Shown piece after piece: positions 43,447-53,190 of a DNA stretch of 63,330 bases. This DNA comes from an uncultured delta proteobacterium (GTDB lineage Bacteria > Desulfobacterota > Desulfobulbia > Desulfobulbales > Desulfocapsaceae): NCBI GenBank assembly GCA_903901335.1, contig CAIUQR010000073.1, forward strand, positions 1-63,330. Reading direction: 5' to 3'. Position 1 is the first letter of the stretch; every line of letters starts with the position of its first letter. The notes under the pieces were generated by a model. It searched no databases, was not told the origin of the DNA, and worked only from the letters and a program-made list of their open reading frames with translations. The translations under genes and the position numbers were made by a program.

Positions 43447-43809
43447 ATGCCCATAAAAGATCGAGAAAATTCCTTTGACTTCATAGAGTTCCCGGTAAAA
43501 AGCCCTGAAGACCTCCATCTGTCGAAGGTCTTTTATATGAACGTATTCGGTTGGACCTATAAAGATTGGGGAGATGATTATTCCGATACGCAGAGCAGTG
43601 GTTTGAGCAGCGGAATCAATGCTGATGCCGACCATCGCTCCCAGCACCCGCTGGCGGTTATTTACACAACAAACCTCGAGGCTGCTCGTGAAAGACTTCT
43701 TACTGGTCAGGGGACGATTACCCGGGATATTTTTTCTTTTCCGGGCGGACGGCGTTTCCACTTCCTTGATCCATCGGGCAATGAATTGGCAGTGTGGTCC
43801 GATTTTTAA
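43447..43809 (+). CDS. VOC (glyoxalase/bleomycin-resistance) superfamily protein
   Basis: About 120 aa from ATG 43447 (MPIKDRENS, weak AAGAG upstream); the frame extends to 43366 without domain support. It contains a single VOC module: SFDFIEFPVKSPED, SKVFYMNVFGW, and the C-terminal FPGGRRFHFLDPSGNELAVWS. Family members bind metal in a dimeric barrel and catalyse varied reactions or bind drugs. The function here is unknown. It lies directly before the YihY-family gene. Confidence 0.82.
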   Translation: MPIKDRENSFDFIEFPVKSPEDLHLSKVFYMNVFGWTYKDWGDDYSDTQSSGLSSGINADADHRSQHPLAVIYTTNLEAARERLLTGQGTITRDIFSFPGGRRFHFLDPSGNELAVWSDF

Positions 43810-43840
43810 TTTGCGCAACAGCTGACTTACGGAACATAAC

Positions 43841-45265
43841 ATGAATATCACCCCGGCTCAACAGCATGCAGGTCACTCTTCGCTGAAAATCTGGGCGGAC
43901 AGACAGATGAGCGATTCTTTTCCTCTGCACGGAGCGGTTCGCCATCTGGTTCGGCTGATTTTTATCACCGTCCAGGAATTCAAGCACAATGCTCTCTCCC
44001 TCCGTTCCGGCGCCCTGACCTACACCGTTCTGCTCTCTCTCGTCCCCATCCTGGCTATCAGCACCGCCGTCGTCAAGGGGCTCGGCGGCGGGGATCAGCT
44101 GCGCAAGGCAGCCTCTACCTATATCGAGACCCTGGAAGAGAGTAAAAGCGATACGCCGCGAGACTCCCTCAACGAAACCTCCCCGGCGGAGCCCATCGCC
44201 CCTGCTGCGGGCGAAAACCTGACAGGCCATCTCCGTTCGGCAGTCGACAAGCTTTTCGATTATGTCGATAAGACCAATTTTGCCACCCTGGGTACGGTCG
44301 GTGTTATCGGAATTCTCCTGACCGTCATCATGGTACTCAGTACTATTGAGGAGGCGATGAATGCGATCTGGAAAGTAACAGCCGGAAGGCCGCTGCTGCG
44401 CAAAATCGCCGACTACCTGGCCCTGCTCATTCTGATGCCGATATCCATAAATGTCGCCTTTGCCGCCAGCGCATTCCTCAAAAATCCGGTATTGGCCTCA
44501 AAAATGAATGTACTGATTCCCTTTGCCTGGCTCCAGGTGCTTCTGCTCAAGGCGGTGCCTGTCCTGATAATCGCTTTGACCTTTTACGTGATGTATATCT
44601 TTTTTCCCAATACCAAGGTCAAAACCCTCCCTGCCCTCTTCGGCTCCACCCTGGCCGCCATCCTCTGGTTTACGGTGCAGAACATCTATATAACCCTCCA
44701 GGTCGGAGTGGCAAAATACAATGCCATTTACGGCTCCTTCGCTACACTGCCTCTTTTTCTGGTCTGGATTTATCTGGGCTGGATGTTCTTCCTAACCGGT
44801 GCCCAGGTGGCCTTTGCCTTCCAGAACATAAAGACGTACAGACTTGTGCCGCTGACGGCAGCCCCCTCTTTGAAACTTGCGGCTGCCTTTGACATCATGG
44901 ATTCCGTTTATCGCGCTTTTGCCACCGGTCAATCACTCACCGCAGAAAATCTGACGGGTAGCCTGCCGCCTTATTCCCTGCCGATCATTGCCGAAGTTCT
45001 GGGCATGCTGAAGGCCGCCCGGTTGATTCATATTTCCCAATCGGACGAGCGGCTGCTGCCTGCCTCGCCCTCTAAACAGTATAATAGAAAGGCAGTGGTC
45101 CGAATCATTCTTGGTGCCCAGGCACCCGACACCAGCGGAGGAGCACAAAGTATCCAGGCTATTGATGCTGCTGCTGAAGCCACAGCAAATCTGCACCGTC
45201 CCGGTGGTGATACGCTGCACAATATCCAGGAAAGTGAAACAGGCCCTGAAACTGAAAAAGATTAG
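43841..45265 (+). CDS. YihY/UPF0761 family inner-membrane protein
   Basis: 474 aa. The YihY core spans about residues 40-335 with six predicted helices; NALSLRSGALTYTVLLSLVPILAI, NAIWKV and FVWIYLGWMFFLTGAQVAFAF-type stretches (LVWIYLGWMFFLTGAQVAF) are family-typical. A long insert around 85-130 and a C-terminal cytoplasmic domain (about 345-474, with a winged-helix-like segment SLPPYSLPIIAEVLGMLKAARLI) extend it beyond the E. coli length. The family was once called RNase BN but its function is unknown. ATG 43841 has no strong ribosome site; M23 is an alternative start. Confidence 0.88.
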   Translation: MNITPAQQHAGHSSLKIWADRQMSDSFPLHGAVRHLVRLIFITVQEFKHNALSLRSGALTYTVLLSLVPILAISTAVVKGLGGGDQLRKAASTYIETLEESKSDTPRDSLNETSPAEPIAPAAGENLTGHLRSAVDKLFDYVDKTNFATLGTVGVIGILLTVIMVLSTIEEAMNAIWKVTAGRPLLRKIADYLALLILMPISINVAFAASAFLKNPVLASKMNVLIPFAWLQVLLLKAVPVLIIALTFYVMYIFFPNTKVKTLPALFGSTLAAILWFTVQNIYITLQVGVAKYNAIYGSFATLPLFLVWIYLGWMFFLTGAQVAFAFQNIKTYRLVPLTAAPSLKLAAAFDIMDSVYRAFATGQSLTAENLTGSLPPYSLPIIAEVLGMLKAARLIHISQSDERLLPASPSKQYNRKAVVRIILGAQAPDTSGGAQSIQAIDAAAEATANLHRPGGDTLHNIQESETGPETEKD

Positions 45266-45277
45266 ACGGGAGAGTAT

Positions 45278-45382
45278 ATGAAACGCATGGTTCCTTTCAT
45301 TTTCATTCTTTTGTCATTGACAATGTTGCACACGCCTATAGCGGAGTCAAGCAACGTGTCGTCGACGCCCCCCTATTCTTAA
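45278..45382 (+). CDS. possible small secreted peptide
   Basis: 34 codons from ATG 45278 to TAA 45382, below usual gene-calling length. The peptide starts MKRMVPFIFILLSLTML, a classic signal-peptide profile, then a short polar Ser/Pro-rich tail. GGAGAG lies 5 bp upstream of the ATG. It begins 12 bp after the YihY-family gene and ends 4 bp inside the convergent glycosyltransferase gene. It could be a truncated lipoprotein-like gene or a chance frame. Confidence 0.4.
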   Translation: MKRMVPFIFILLSLTMLHTPIAESSNVSSTPPYS

Positions 45383-46338
45383 CGCTCATTTTGACCCGGA
45401 GCGCGAATTGAGAGATAGTGCAACCGCTTCAACTCGCGGCGACCAAGGGTTACCATATCGAGAATAAAGCCGCAGGCAAGGCTGAGGAAGGCCAGGATCA
45501 TGATCCCGGTGGAGAGGATGGCCGTCGGAAAACGTGGGACCTGACCCGTTTCAACATAGGTTATAAAAATCGGAATCATCAGAATCACCGAGATAAGTGC
45601 GAGAAGGACAAAGAGGAGGCTGAAAAAAACCAGCGGCCGCTCCTCCTTGAAGAGATTGATGATGGTCTTCAGTATCCTGAAACCATCGCGGTAGGTCCGG
45701 AGCTTGCTCTCCGACCCGGTGGGCCGCATCCCGTAAGGTGTTACCACCTCGGCCACCGGCATCCTCAGCTCCAGGGCATGCACAGTCAGTTCCGTTTCCG
45801 TCTCAAATCCCTTGGAAAGGGCTGGAAATGATTTAACAAACCTTCTGGAAAAAATCCGGTAGCCCGACAGCATATCCGTTATCTCACGGCCGAAGAGCAG
45901 CGACACGAAACCGGTCAGAATCTTATTCCCCCATTGGTGTCCGGGCCGAAAGGCGGTCTCGTCAAAGGTGGTGAGCCGCGTGCCGACGACCATGTCCAGA
46001 CGATTATCAAGAAGCTTGGAGATCATCCCCGGAGCGCTTGCGGCATCATAGGTGTCGTCTCCGTCAACCAGGACATAGATATCCGCCTCAATATCGGAAA
46101 ACATCCGACGCAGCACATTGCCCTTACCCTGTCGCCTCTCCACCCTGACAATGGCCCCGGCCTCGGCAGCCAGACGGGCGGTTTGATCCTTGGAGTTGTT
46201 ATCATAGACATACAGTTCCGCCGCCGGGAGGAACTTTCGAAAATTAGAGATCACCTGTGTAATGGTTTTTTCCTCATTATAACAGGGAACAAGAACCGCA
46301 ATGCGCTCTGCAAATTGCTGAGAGTCTGTCTGTGTCAT
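45379..46338 (-). CDS. dolichol-phosphate-mannose-synthase-like glycosyltransferase (GT2)
   Basis: About 319 aa from ATG 46338, which overlaps the stop of the upstream gene (TAATG); the longer frame to 46386 lies inside that gene. The GT-A domain (about 10-230) shows IAVLVPCYNEEKTI, VYDNNSKDQT and the DxD motif in VLVDGDDTYDA. Two C-terminal helices (about 240-310) follow. Such enzymes charge polyprenyl phosphate with a sugar, and the adjacent GT-C-like membrane protein could use the product, so the pair may glycosylate a lipid or surface polymer (inference). Confidence 0.9.
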   Translation of the reverse strand: MTQTDSQQFAERIAVLVPCYNEEKTITQVISNFRKFLPAAELYVYDNNSKDQTARLAAEAGAIVRVERRQGKGNVLRRMFSDIEADIYVLVDGDDTYDAASAPGMISKLLDNRLDMVVGTRLTTFDETAFRPGHQWGNKILTGFVSLLFGREITDMLSGYRIFSRRFVKSFPALSKGFETETELTVHALELRMPVAEVVTPYGMRPTGSESKLRTYRDGFRILKTIINLFKEERPLVFFSLLFVLLALISVILMIPIFITYVETGQVPRFPTAILSTGIMILAFLSLACGFILDMVTLGRRELKRLHYLSIRAPGQNER

Positions 46339-47993
46339 TATTTTTTTCCTTTTCCCTTGGTGGTATCCGTCTGCGTCAACGCGCAAAATTCATAGGGAAT
46401 TCCGACATGTTCCTCTATATGGGGTCGAAGCTCCTTGCAGGTGTCCGGCTCAATAGCCAGTCCATAGCTCTCCAGGCCTTCGACGCTTGTCTCTTTCTCG
46501 GAAAAACGGAAGAGCCCATACAGCGGTCCGCGCTGTTTGCAAACCAGATCTCGCATACGCTTATCGTAGCCGTTCGGACTATCCGCAGGCCCGGTTAAAT
46601 AGCTCTGGATCCTGATAAAACGCACCGACTCCGGAAAAAACGGGATCATATAGGCCATTGGCTCCGTCCCGGTCATCAGGACCATGGTATTGGCGGGATC
46701 AGCCAGCGGCGGAGGTTCAACCCCGAAAAACGTCTTGCCCCAGGCCACCCGTCCCCAGTTCCCCGGCTGCAGGGTAGCCAGGATCAGGATGGCGCAGAAA
46801 AGGGCCGCATAATCCCGGACGAGAGGCCGCCACGGAAAGGTATTGATAACCAGCAAAATACCAAGCGGCGCCAGCATCTCCAGAGGCAGCAGATACCGGT
46901 AGATGGCAAAGAGTTTCAGCCATACCCCGCAGGCAACGATGGCCCCGGATAACAAAAACAACCGGCTGTACCGAAGTCTCTCACCTGTGGATCCGGTCTT
47001 TACCGCTTCTTCGAACAGCTGCCGGGACCGAAAGAATCGCCAAAGCAGAAGCAGAATGGCCAGAATCAACACCACCGAAAAAACGGCAAAGCGCAGATCG
47101 CGGAAGGGAACCTCTCCTGTGCGATGCGGATCCGTCACGATCAAAAAAGGATACAACAGGACATCCCATAGACCGGTATGGAGAAACCGGGTGTCCCGAT
47201 ACTCGGCAAGCGCTGCCATCGGTGAATGGAAAAATTGATTGAAATACGGGAAGAGCGGATTGGCAAAACGGAGCCATAAGGTGTACATCCAGTAGCCGCC
47301 TGATGAGGCAATCCCCGCCAACACCCCGACACCAAAGAAAAAGGCCAGAAAAATCCTGCGCCGGAACGACACCGGAATGACCAGGAAGGCAAGACACCAG
47401 CCGACCGCAAAAATTGCCGCCGGCTGTTTCAAACCCACTGCCGCTCCCATCAGAAAACCGCTGAAACCAATAAGACGGAAGGCGTGCGACATCTTGCGTT
47501 CGGTCAGGAAGTGATAGTTGGCCACCAACAGCCAGAGGCTGGAAAGGATCAGCAGACTGGTCAGATTATCTGCAAACATAGTGCCTGTTTCCGAGATATT
47601 GCCCGCCCCCAGAAGTCCGATTGCGGCCACTAGGTAATACCGCCACCAGGATACGGTATCGCGGGCCAGGGTACACCGGGCGATGCCGATCAGGATAGGG
47701 AAATTCAGGCCCTGCACCGCCCCGAGGGCAAACCCGACCATCTTCGGGGGCAGGTTGGTTACCAGTTCGTAAAAGGGGATATAAAGAAAGGGGTTATAGA
47801 ACGTCGCCAGATGGGCCGGAACCATATCGAAATCGAGACGATGAAACAAAAAAGAATAGGCGTTGTAAAAATGATAATTCCGCAGGTCCCAGTTTGCATC
47901 CTGTCCAAGGTAGAGGGAAAGACAGCCGAAAAACAGTGGCCCGAGAAACCAAGGGAGTGTAGAAAGAGAAAATCGCGAGTCGGATTGTGTCAT
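46338..47993 (-). CDS. polytopic membrane protein, probable GT-C-type glycosyltransferase
   Basis: 551 aa with about 11-12 transmembrane helices and a soluble C-terminal segment (about 440-551). A short acidic/aromatic loop after the first helix (QDANWDLRNYHFYNAYSFL) carries an acidic residue in the place expected for GT-C catalytic loops. No specific family is recognised. It is translationally coupled to the GT2 gene downstream, which supports a lipid-linked sugar transferase role. The start ATG 47993 has no clear ribosome site. Confidence 0.78.
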   Translation of the reverse strand: MTQSDSRFSLSTLPWFLGPLFFGCLSLYLGQDANWDLRNYHFYNAYSFLFHRLDFDMVPAHLATFYNPFLYIPFYELVTNLPPKMVGFALGAVQGLNFPILIGIARCTLARDTVSWWRYYLVAAIGLLGAGNISETGTMFADNLTSLLILSSLWLLVANYHFLTERKMSHAFRLIGFSGFLMGAAVGLKQPAAIFAVGWCLAFLVIPVSFRRRIFLAFFFGVGVLAGIASSGGYWMYTLWLRFANPLFPYFNQFFHSPMAALAEYRDTRFLHTGLWDVLLYPFLIVTDPHRTGEVPFRDLRFAVFSVVLILAILLLLWRFFRSRQLFEEAVKTGSTGERLRYSRLFLLSGAIVACGVWLKLFAIYRYLLPLEMLAPLGILLVINTFPWRPLVRDYAALFCAILILATLQPGNWGRVAWGKTFFGVEPPPLADPANTMVLMTGTEPMAYMIPFFPESVRFIRIQSYLTGPADSPNGYDKRMRDLVCKQRGPLYGLFRFSEKETSVEGLESYGLAIEPDTCKELRPHIEEHVGIPYEFCALTQTDTTKGKGKK

Positions 47994-48295
47994 TTTACGG
48001 AGTCGGAAATGAGAAAAACGGAATTAAAAAAAACAGACATTTTCACCAGAAACTGCCGGACACGGACATGCCCCCCGCACCCGATTGCGACACTATGGCG
48101 AGATCGCTTCTTTAAGACGGCATCCAGAATAATTTTCCTTTATATACGGCACTTCCATGGAGAAGAAAAGAAATTTTTCCTGGGACAGGTGCAGACGCAA
48201 AAATATCCCAGGCCCTTTGCACCACGGACCATCATTCTGTCTTCCCAAGCCCGACAAACGGGACTACGTGCAAGACCCGTGCAGAAGATTCTTTC
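47994..48295. other. intergenic region, no gene seen
   Basis: Divergent spacer between the membrane protein gene and the TetR-family operon. The plus-strand frame 47811-48299 overlaps the membrane protein antisense and lacks a start site. Apart from the TetR promoter at its right end, nothing distinct was found. Confidence 0.6.
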
Positions 48296-48344
48296 TTGAC
48301 TTGTTCAAACATTTGTTTTACTCAACTGTTTAAATCAAATGTTT
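48296..48344 (+). promoter_or_regulatory. promoter and candidate TetR operator
   Basis: TTGACT (48296-48301) and TACTCA (48319-48324) are 17 bp apart. A 9-bp inverted repeat AAACATTTG (48307-48315) / CAAATGTTT (48336-48344) overlaps the promoter spacer and start region, ideal for repression. It lies 14 bp before the TetR-family start, fitting autoregulation. Confidence 0.6.
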
Positions 48345-48358
48345 TTACTGGAGGCGGC

Positions 48359-49033
48359 ATGCTTGAGCAGACAACCATCACAACCCCGGAGAGGATCCTT
48401 GCGGCCGCAGGAGATATCTTCGGCAGAGACGGATTCAAGGCGGCCACAATCCGCCGGATCGCCGATGCCGCCAACGCCAACGTCGCCTCCATCAATTATC
48501 ATTTCCGCGATAAGGAAGGATTGTATGCTGCCGTCCTTGAAAATCTTTTCAACAAAGGATTTTCACGGTTTCCGGCAGACATGGGAGTTGAGCCCGAAGC
48601 ACCGCCGGAAGAACGCCTGCGGGCCTTTATCCGAGGCATGTTTCACCGGCTCCTGAGCAGTGAGGGCTGGGGAGGACTGTCCGGACCGGGGCGGCTCATC
48701 GCCCGGGAGTTCCTTGAGCCCACCCTCTCCTTTGAGCCGATTATTGAAAAATATATCAAACCCCACAAGGATATCCTGATTTCCATCCTCACAGAACTCC
48801 TCGGTGACAGTCCGCCTCCCGAGATCCTCGCCCCCTGCGCATTGAGTGTGATCGGTCAGTGTATCTACTATGCCTTGGGTGCCCCGGTCATCCGGAAAAT
48901 GACCGAACACTCGAACCCGACGGAAGAAAATCTCGACAGGATTGCGGAATTTGTCTGGCAGTTTTCGCTGGGCGGGATCAACAGGATCAAGGAAATCAGG
49001 CCCCGATCAACCACTCAAATATTCTCTGCATAG
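48359..49033 (+). CDS. TetR-family transcriptional regulator (CecR/YbiH-like)
   Basis: 224 aa from ATG 48359 (GGAGG upstream); the in-frame ATG at 48296 overlaps the promoter. The N-terminal HTH is typical: ERILAAAGDIFGRDGFKAATIRRIADAANANVASINYHFRDKEGLY split over residues about 10-58. The C-terminal ligand domain contains GPGRLIAREFLEPTLSFEPI, as in CecR-like regulators with a DUF1956-type domain. The genes after it encode an efflux system laid out like E. coli ybhGFSR, whose regulator is CecR. It probably represses the operon until a toxic compound binds. Confidence 0.92.
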   Translation: MLEQTTITTPERILAAAGDIFGRDGFKAATIRRIADAANANVASINYHFRDKEGLYAAVLENLFNKGFSRFPADMGVEPEAPPEERLRAFIRGMFHRLLSSEGWGGLSGPGRLIAREFLEPTLSFEPIIEKYIKPHKDILISILTELLGDSPPPEILAPCALSVIGQCIYYALGAPVIRKMTEHSNPTEENLDRIAEFVWQFSLGGINRIKEIRPRSTTQIFSA

Positions 49034-49065
49034 GTCATACTTCCAAACTATCTCAAGGAGAACTC

Positions 49066-50100
49066 ATGAAAAAACGGTTGCGAATTATCCTGCCGCTGCT
49101 TGTGCTCATAGCAGGCCTTCTCGGCTATGTCTCTTTTCGCGACAGGGAAAACGGATCGACCATCACTCTTTCCGGTAATGTCGAAGTGAACGAGGCCCAG
49201 ATGAGTTTCAAGATCCCCGGCCGGCTCGAAAAACGTCTTGTCGACGAAGGAGATGCCGTCACTGAGGGGCAGCTTCTCGCCACCCTGGAAAAGGCTGATC
49301 AGAAATTAGGCACTGCCCGGGCAGAGGCCGCGCTTGCCCAGGCGCAGGCGCGTCTGGCCGAGCTTGAGGCCGGAAGCCGCACCCAGGAGGTTGAAGGCGC
49401 CAGGGCCGAACTGGACAGATCCCTTGCTGCCGAAAAAACAGCAGAGGTGCAGCTGAACCAGGCCAAGGATGATTTCGACCGGTACGCCGCCCTGTTCCAC
49501 GAAGGCGGCATCAGCCGGAAGGAGTATGATCTCTATACCACCCGGTATGCTGCAGCCCGGAACAGCAGGACCGAGGCCCAGGCCCGGATCAAAGGCGCCA
49601 GGGAACAGCTCAGTCTGGTCCAGGCCGGTCCCCGCAAGGAAATTATCGATCAGGCAAGGGCCCAGGTTCAGGTCGCAACCGAGACCTTGAACCTGGCCCG
49701 GCAACAGGAAAAAGATACGGAACTCTTCTCTCCGATGAACGGGATCGTTCTCAGTAAGGCAGCGGAACCGGGCGAGTACCTGAATCCTGCCTCGCCGGTG
49801 CTCACCGTCGGCGACACCGCCCATCCCTGGTTACGGGCCTTTGTCCGGGAAAAGGATCTGGGCAGGATCGCCCTGAACGGGAAGGCGGATGTCACCACCG
49901 ATGCCTTTCCCAGGAAGATCTACCCCGGCAGGATCAGTTTTCTCTCCAGCCAGGCTGAATTTACGCCCAAGGCCGTGCAGACTTTTGAAGAGCGGGTAAA
50001 ACTTGTCTACAGGATCAAGATCCGGGTCGAAAATCCGGACGGCCAACTCAAGCCGGGTATGCCTGCCGATGCCCGTATCGAGCCCGGCAGCAAGGACTAA
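49066..50100 (+). CDS. HlyD-family membrane fusion protein (YbhG-like)
   Basis: About 344 aa periplasmic adaptor. ATG 49066 with AAGGAG; the upstream frame to 48859 is an antisense-type extension over the tetR gene. A single N-terminal helix (about 5-22) is followed by lipoyl halves (SGNVEVNEAQMSFKIPGRL and the later FSPMNGIVLSKAAEPGEYL), a long coiled-coil hairpin rich in Ala, Gln and Arg (about 85-210), and a beta-barrel domain. It would connect the ABC permeases to the TolC-like channel encoded at the end of the operon. Confidence 0.94.
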   Translation: MKKRLRIILPLLVLIAGLLGYVSFRDRENGSTITLSGNVEVNEAQMSFKIPGRLEKRLVDEGDAVTEGQLLATLEKADQKLGTARAEAALAQAQARLAELEAGSRTQEVEGARAELDRSLAAEKTAEVQLNQAKDDFDRYAALFHEGGISRKEYDLYTTRYAAARNSRTEAQARIKGAREQLSLVQAGPRKEIIDQARAQVQVATETLNLARQQEKDTELFSPMNGIVLSKAAEPGEYLNPASPVLTVGDTAHPWLRAFVREKDLGRIALNGKADVTTDAFPRKIYPGRISFLSSQAEFTPKAVQTFEERVKLVYRIKIRVENPDGQLKPGMPADARIEPGSKD

Positions 50101-50107
50101 GAGCCGG

Positions 50108-52057
50108 ATGAACACGACGACATCGGCGATCCAGGCGAGTAACCTCACAAAAAAATTCGGCACCCTCGCGGCTGTGGATGGCCTGAATTTTGAGGTGCAT
50201 CCGGGCGAGATCTTCGGTCTGGTCGGTCCGGACGGGGCTGGCAAGACCACGACCCTTCGAATGCTTGCCTCGATCATGGATCCGACCTCGGGAACCGCCT
50301 CCATCGCCGGGTTTGATGTCACCAGCCAGGCTGCGTCCGTAAAGGACCATCTCGCCTATATGAGTCAAAAATTCGGTCTGTATCAAGATCTTACCGTCAT
50401 TGAAAATATCGACTTCTACGCCGATCTCTACGGTGTCCCCCGGAAGGGCCGGGAAATACGGATCAACGAACTCCTCGACTTCAGCCACATGCGTCCATTT
50501 AGGAAGCGGCGGGGCGGGAACCTGTCGGGCGGCATGAAACAGAAACTCCAGCTTATCTGCGCCCTCATCCATACCCCGAAGGTCCTGCTGCTGGACGAGC
50601 CGACCAACGGCGTGGACCCGGTCAGCCGCAGGGATTTCTGGCGGATTCTCTACAAACTCTTAAAGGAAAAGGTCTCAATTCTCGTCACCACCGCCTATCT
50701 GGACGAGGCGGAACGCTGCGACCGGGTAGCCCTGATGGACCATGGAAAGATCATCGCCATCGGCACCCCGCCTGAGATCAAAAAACTGATGCAGGGCCGG
50801 ATCCTGACCATCAGGAGCCGTGAGGCCCGCAAGATCAACCGGCTATTGCAGGAAAATCGATCGGCCTTTATTGTCAATGTCTTTGGCGATACGGTGCATC
50901 TGGTCTGTACCGATATTAAAGCAACAGAAGAACAGTGCCGGGCCCTGCTTGCCGACGCAGGCCTCACCTATGAGCAGATGCAGGAGGCTCCACCATCCCT
51001 GGAGGACGTCTTCGTGAGCGTCCTTGGCAGCCACAATCAACCAGCTGAGCAGACGAAGAAAGAGACTGATCTTGCCGCCTTTGCCCACCGGATCGAAGGC
51101 GGCAGCGCCATCGCTGTGCAGGTTGACCACATAACCCGCCGTTTCGGCGACTTCGTTGCCGTAAGCGACATCAGTTTTCAGGTTCCCAAAGGGCAGATCT
51201 TCGGCTTTCTCGGCCCCAACGGCGCCGGCAAGAGCACCACCATCCGCATGCTCTGCGGGCTGCTGGCCCCAAGCGAGGGCGGCGGCACCGTGGCCGGGTT
51301 CGATGTCGGAACCCAGGCAGAGGAGATCAAACTGAACATCGGCTACATGAGCCAGAAGTTTTCCCTCTACGAGGACCTGACCGTTGAGGAAAACATCGAC
51401 TTCTACGGCGGCATCTACGGGCTGCAAGGCGACCAGCTGGCCGGACGGAAAGACTGGGCCCTGGACATGGCCGGGATCAGGGAGTATAAAAAGAGTCTGA
51501 CTGCGATTTTGAGCGGCGGCTGGAAACAGCGGCTGGCTTTGGCCTGCGCGATCCTGCACGAGCCGCCGATCATCTTTCTCGACGAACCGACAAGCGGGGT
51601 CGATCCGCTCAGCCGCCGGCGGTTCTGGGACCTGATCTATGCGATGGCCGACCAGGGAATTACCGTCTTTGTCACCACCCACTACATGGAAGAGGCCGAG
51701 TACTGTAACCGTATCGCGTTGATCTATGGCGGGAAGATGATCGCGATGGGCTCTCCTCTGGAGCTGAAGACCCAGCTCATGCGGGAGCAGATCATCAACC
51801 TGCGCTGTCCCGCCCCCCAGGATGTCATCGACATATTGACCCGGCTGCCTTCGGTCCGGGACGCCTCGCTCTTCGGAGCCGGAGTGCATATTGTCACCGG
51901 GGATGCGCCGTCGGCCATGGCCGCGATAACTCGCATGATGGGTGATCAGGCCATACCCATCGACTCCCTGGAACGGATTCAACCGAGCATGGAGGATGTC
52001 TTTATCTCCCTGATCGAGGGAGTCGAGGGCACAGGCGGGGAAGAGGTGGCATCGTGA
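50108..52057 (+). CDS. ABC transporter with two fused ATPase domains (YbhF-like)
   Basis: About 649 aa from ATG 50108. Domain 1 (about 8-310) has Walker A GPDGAGKTT, signature LSGGMKQKL and Walker B LLLDEPTNGVDP. Domain 2 (about 335-640) has GPNGAGKST, LSGGWKQRL and IIFLDEPTSGVDP. The Asp in the first Walker A is also found in YbhF-type proteins. The fused layout matches YbhF of the YbhGFSR exporter. Its stop overlaps the first permease gene (GTGA). Confidence 0.95.
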   Translation: MNTTTSAIQASNLTKKFGTLAAVDGLNFEVHPGEIFGLVGPDGAGKTTTLRMLASIMDPTSGTASIAGFDVTSQAASVKDHLAYMSQKFGLYQDLTVIENIDFYADLYGVPRKGREIRINELLDFSHMRPFRKRRGGNLSGGMKQKLQLICALIHTPKVLLLDEPTNGVDPVSRRDFWRILYKLLKEKVSILVTTAYLDEAERCDRVALMDHGKIIAIGTPPEIKKLMQGRILTIRSREARKINRLLQENRSAFIVNVFGDTVHLVCTDIKATEEQCRALLADAGLTYEQMQEAPPSLEDVFVSVLGSHNQPAEQTKKETDLAAFAHRIEGGSAIAVQVDHITRRFGDFVAVSDISFQVPKGQIFGFLGPNGAGKSTTIRMLCGLLAPSEGGGTVAGFDVGTQAEEIKLNIGYMSQKFSLYEDLTVEENIDFYGGIYGLQGDQLAGRKDWALDMAGIREYKKSLTAILSGGWKQRLALACAILHEPPIIFLDEPTSGVDPLSRRRFWDLIYAMADQGITVFVTTHYMEEAEYCNRIALIYGGKMIAMGSPLELKTQLMREQIINLRCPAPQDVIDILTRLPSVRDASLFGAGVHIVTGDAPSAMAAITRMMGDQAIPIDSLERIQPSMEDVFISLIEGVEGTGGEEVAS

Positions 52058-53187
52058 ACCTGAGACGTCTGGCGGCTGTCGCCCGCAAGGAATCGATCCA
52101 CGTCATCCGGGACTGGCGGAGCCTGACGCTCGCCCTTGCCATCCCGCTGATCATGATCCTGTTGTACGGCTACGCCCTGACCCTGGACCTGCGCAATGTC
52201 CCCACCGTCATCTGGGACCAGTCCCGCACTCCGCAGAGCCGCGAACTCCTGAGTCTTTACCAGGGATCACCATATTTTTCGATCATCGGCTACCATGACA
52301 GCTACCGCGACCTGCAGCTCGCCATCGACCGGGGTAAAGCCATGGTTGCAATCATTATCCCCGGCGATTTCGCAGGCAAGGTGCAGTCCGGTAAACATGT
52401 CAAGATCCAGGTCATCGTCGACGGCTCCGACGCCAACACCTCCCGGCTGGCCGGTGGCTACGCGACCACGATAGGCATGATCTACGCCCGTAATGTCGGC
52501 TCGGAGAGGATGCAGGTGAAAGGCAAAGGCGAGCTGATCCCGCCGCTGGAGCTCATTCAGCGTTCCTGGTACAATCCCGACCTGAGAAGCCAGAATGTGC
52601 TCATCCCCGGCATCATCGCCCTGGTCATGATCGTGGTTGCAGCCATGCTCACCAGCGTCACCGTGGCCAGGGAATGGGAGACCGGAACCATGGAACAGCT
52701 GATCAGCACCCCCCTGCGCGGCCCGGAGTTGATCGTCGGCAAGGTTATCCCCTACTTTTTTATCGGCATGGCCGATGTGGCGATGGCCGTCGCGATGGGG
52801 AAATGGATCTTCAATGTGCCGGTGGTCGGCAACGCCGGTCTTTTATTCGCGATGGCGGCCTTATTCCTCACAGGAGCGCTCTTCTTCGGCCTGACGCTCA
52901 GCATCGTCATGAAGTCCCAGACCCTTGCCAGCCAGGCGGCCATTATGGCAGGCTTCCTGCCGACCCTGCTGTTGAGCGGTTTTGTCTTTGCGATTGAAAA
53001 TATGCCGCTGCCCCTGCAGATCATCACCTATATCGTACCCGCCCGCTATTTCATAGCCATCCTTCGCGGCATCTACCTGAAGGGCATCGGGCTGGAGATA
53101 CTCTGGGCCGATGCCCTTTTTCTCGTTGTCTATTCGCTGATCATGATCACGATAGCCAACCGGAAATTCAGATTTAAACTGGAGTAA
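52054..53187 (+). CDS. ABC-2 type permease (YbhS-like)
   Basis: 377 aa with a GTG start at 52054 that overlaps the ATPase stop. One N-terminal helix (about 24-44), a large extracytoplasmic domain (about 45-175) and five C-terminal helices (about 180-370) form the ABC2_membrane_3 layout. LTSVTVAREWETGTMEQLISTPLRGPELIVGK and YIVPARYFIAILRGIYLKGIG are typical. It should pair with the next gene product as a heterodimeric exporter core. Confidence 0.93.
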   Translation: MNLRRLAAVARKESIHVIRDWRSLTLALAIPLIMILLYGYALTLDLRNVPTVIWDQSRTPQSRELLSLYQGSPYFSIIGYHDSYRDLQLAIDRGKAMVAIIIPGDFAGKVQSGKHVKIQVIVDGSDANTSRLAGGYATTIGMIYARNVGSERMQVKGKGELIPPLELIQRSWYNPDLRSQNVLIPGIIALVMIVVAAMLTSVTVAREWETGTMEQLISTPLRGPELIVGKVIPYFFIGMADVAMAVAMGKWIFNVPVVGNAGLLFAMAALFLTGALFFGLTLSIVMKSQTLASQAAIMAGFLPTLLLSGFVFAIENMPLPLQIITYIVPARYFIAILRGIYLKGIGLEILWADALFLVVYSLIMITIANRKFRFKLE

Positions 53188-53190
53188 TCG